Of a stretch of DNA of 6,713 nucleotides, positions 5,609-6,713 are shown one piece after another. This DNA comes from Alphaproteobacteria bacterium (GTDB lineage Bacteria > Pseudomonadota > Alphaproteobacteria > Micropepsales > Micropepsaceae). How positions within the stretch are numbered: the stretch's first letter is position 1; each line of letters opens with the position of its first letter. A model generated the notes under the pieces. The model was not told the DNA's origin, ran no database searches, and saw only the letters and a list, made by a program, of their open reading frames with translations. The translations under genes and the position numbers were made by a program. The DNA is taken from contig CANGRN010000080.1 of assembly GCA_947455695.1 (NCBI GenBank), positions 1-6,713 of the forward strand. Direction: 5' to 3'.

Positions 5609-6007
5609 CTAGTAACGGCTGCCCTTTTTCTTGCCGGCCTTGCGGGCGGCATAGCGGGCGTCGCGCTTGGCTTTTTGCTCGGCTTCCAGCGCTTCCTGGG
5701 CGCGGATGCGTTCCTCATGCTCGCGCTCGGCCTGGGCCTTGGCCTCGATCTCGGCCAGGCGGCGCTGTTCTTCTTCCTCGGCGCGGCGCTTTTCGGCCTC
5801 GATGGCGGCCAGGCGCTTTTCCTCGGCGCGCTGCTTGGCGCGTTCCTCGCGCGCGGCGGCAATCGCCAGGCGCTCACCCGCCTTGGCTTCGAAATTGACC
5901 TTGGCGGCTTCGGCCCGGGCCTTGGCCTTGGCCAGCATCTCGGCGCGCGCCTTGGCGGCCGTTTCCATGCGGTTGGAGAATTTTTCGTCGTCTTTGCGGG
6001 GAGGCAT
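5609..6007 (-). CDS. DUF6481-like charged helical protein
   Basis: This is a 132-residue protein of unknown function, almost entirely composed of Ala, Glu, Lys and Arg, and predicted to form one long helix or coiled coil from about residue 12 to 125. It resembles the alphaproteobacterial DUF6481 family: a short polar N-terminus with F-x-x-R (10-13), AAKARAEMLAKAKAR (17-31), RLAIAAAREER (46-56), and the C-terminal EAEQKAKRDARYAARKAGKKK (108-128), the most diagnostic piece. The family call is from memory of the pattern, since low-complexity helices resemble many proteins. The ATG at 6005-6007 is six bases after the panD stop, with only a weak GAG-type ribosome binding site, so it is probably translated with panD. 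Its repetitive codons (GCC, GAG, AAG, CGC) leave long open frames on the other strand. No signal peptide or membrane segment is present. Confidence 0.75.
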   Translation of the reverse strand: MPPRKDDEKFSNRMETAAKARAEMLAKAKARAEAAKVNFEAKAGERLAIAAAREERAKQRAEEKRLAAIEAEKRRAEEEEQRRLAEIEAKAQAEREHEERIRAQEALEAEQKAKRDARYAARKAGKKKGSRY

Positions 6008-6013
6008 ATGTTC

Positions 6014-6388
6014 TCAGGTTTCCAGTATTCGCAGGGCAGGCCCCTGCGGCTTGTTGTTCGAATCCACCAGCAGCACGCGCGGCTGGAATGTCTTGGCCTC
6101 GGCCTCTTCCATGCGGGCATAGGCGACGATGATGACAAGATCGCCCTTTTGGGCGAGGCGCGCAGCGGCGCCATTAATGCCGATCACGCCCGAGCCCGCG
6201 GCGGCGGGGATGGCATAGGTGGTGAAGCGTTCGCCATTGTTGATGTTCAGCACATCGACCTGTTCATGCGGCAGGATGCCGGAGCGTTCCAGCAGCGCGC
6301 TGTCCACCGAGATGGAGCCCTCATAGTTGAGGTCGCACTGGGTCACCGTGGCGCGGTGAATCTTGCCTTTAAGCAGGGTCAGAAGCAT
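6014..6388 (-). CDS. panD: Aspartate 1-decarboxylase
   Basis: PanD decarboxylates L-aspartate to beta-alanine, the precursor used with pantoate to make pantothenate and then coenzyme A. It is made as a proenzyme that cuts itself and forms a pyruvoyl cofactor. The 124-residue length is standard. The cleavage site Gly24-Ser25 is intact in YEGSISVD (22-29); Lys9 and His11 in [16 protein letters not shown], Arg54, Thr57 and Tyr58 in GERFTTYAI, and [19 protein letters not shown] (72-90) are all conserved in the family. The start codon overlaps the rpoD stop by one base (TGATG on the minus strand), and the DUF6481-like gene begins six bases after its stop, so it sits in the middle of a compact unit. 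No panB or panC is visible nearby. A separate promoter for panD would have to lie inside rpoD. Confidence 0.96.
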   Translation of the reverse strand: MLLTLLKGKIHRATVTQCDLNYEGSISVDSALLERSGILPHEQVDVLNINNGERFTTYAIPAAAGSGVIGINGAAARLAQKGDLVIIVAYARMEEAEAKTFQPRVLLVDSNNKPQGPALRILET

Positions 6389-6713
6389 CAGTTATCCAGG
6401 AACGACCGCAGCTTGCGCGAGCGCGACGGGTGCTTGAGCTTGCGCAGGGCCTTGGCTTCGATCTGGCGGATACGCTCGCGGGTGACGCTGAACTGCTGGC
6501 CGACTTCTTCCAGCGTGTGATCGGTATTCATGCCGATGCCGAAACGCATGCGCAGCACGCGCTCTTCGCGCGGCGTCAGGGTCGCCAGCACGCGGGTGGT
6601 GGTCTCGCGCAGGTTCGCCTGGATGGCGGCATCGATCGGCAGGACCACATTGGGATCCTGGATGAAGTCGCCCAGATGGCTGTCTTCCTCGTCGCCAATG
6701 GGCGTTTCGAGGC
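6388..6713 (-). CDS. rpoD: RNA polymerase primary sigma factor RpoD, C-terminal part (runs off window)
   Basis: The visible 107 residues are the C-terminus of the housekeeping sigma-70 factor, which directs RNA polymerase to promoters. In order they hold the end of region 3.2, the sigma finger ([18 protein letters not shown], fragment residues 2-19), region 4.1 ([17 protein letters not shown]) and region 4.2 with the helix-turn-helix that reads the -35 box ([21 protein letters not shown]), then the typical end [12 protein letters not shown]. These signatures separate it from RpoH and RpoS types. The reading frame stays open to the window edge, so the gene starts to the right of base 6713. Its TGA shares one base with the panD ATG, so translational coupling is likely. 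Confidence 0.97.
   Translation of the reverse strand, partial: LETPIGDEEDSHLGDFIQDPNVVLPIDAAIQANLRETTTRVLATLTPREERVLRMRFGIGMNTDHTLEEVGQQFSVTRERIRQIEAKALRKLKHPSRSRKLRSFLDN

Noticed and set aside
5512..6174. A 220-codon minus-strand frame in another register over the DUF6481-like gene and part of panD
   Set aside because: It is Pro/Arg/Ser/Ala-rich, lacks motifs, and overlaps two genes with much better support.
5675..6520. A 281-codon plus-strand frame across the DUF6481-like, panD and rpoD genes
   Set aside because: It spans three recognised minus-strand genes; its Leu/Gly/Phe-rich repeats are the reverse reading of Ala/Glu/Lys/Arg codons, so the apparent membrane-like protein is an artefact.
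1..6713. Search for CRISPR arrays, insertion sequences, tRNA or rRNA genes and phage or defence genes
   Set aside because: No repeated units, terminal inverted repeats, cloverleaf-like sequences or relevant protein motifs were seen; the genes are housekeeping or conserved hypothetical types.

Overview
The window looks like a piece of the chromosome of a GC-rich alphaproteobacterium. The evidence is the high GC content, the strong G/C preference at third codon positions, an RpoD C-terminus of the usual proteobacterial type, a metX-metW pair, a methyltransferase/gloB divergent pair and a gene resembling the alphaproteobacterial DUF6481 family. I cannot name a genus. Nothing suggests a plasmid, phage, transposon or CRISPR array, and the content is largely housekeeping.

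Layout, left to right. (1) The 5' end of hisC (minus strand) leaves the window at base 1. It is divergent from metX-metW (plus strand), a translationally coupled pair for the acylated-homoserine step of methionine synthesis. (2) metW ends tail to tail with a minus-strand SAM-methyltransferase-like gene; their stop codons share a CTAG. (3) That methyltransferase gene is divergent from gloB (glyoxalase II), and the two appear to share one -35 region. (4) A small minus-strand lipoprotein gene converges on gloB and is divergent from a plus-strand pair: a TIGR02466-like 2-oxoglutarate/Fe(II) oxygenase and a MAPEG-family membrane protein. (5) After a palindrome comes a minus-strand 70-residue protein of unknown function. 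(6) At the right edge a tight minus-strand operon runs rpoD (3' end only), panD, then a DUF6481-like charged helical protein. It is followed by two consecutive hairpins that probably end transcription.

Themes: amino-acid and cofactor supply (hisC, metXW, panD), detoxification (gloB, possibly the MAPEG protein) and the primary sigma factor. panD starts inside the stop codon of rpoD, so beta-alanine/CoA supply may be co-expressed with the primary sigma factor. The least explained signals are non-coding: two interleaved inverted repeats in the hisC leader, the shared divergent promoter with a near-leaderless methyltransferase start, and the palindrome at 5165-5184. I found no convincing new multi-gene system.
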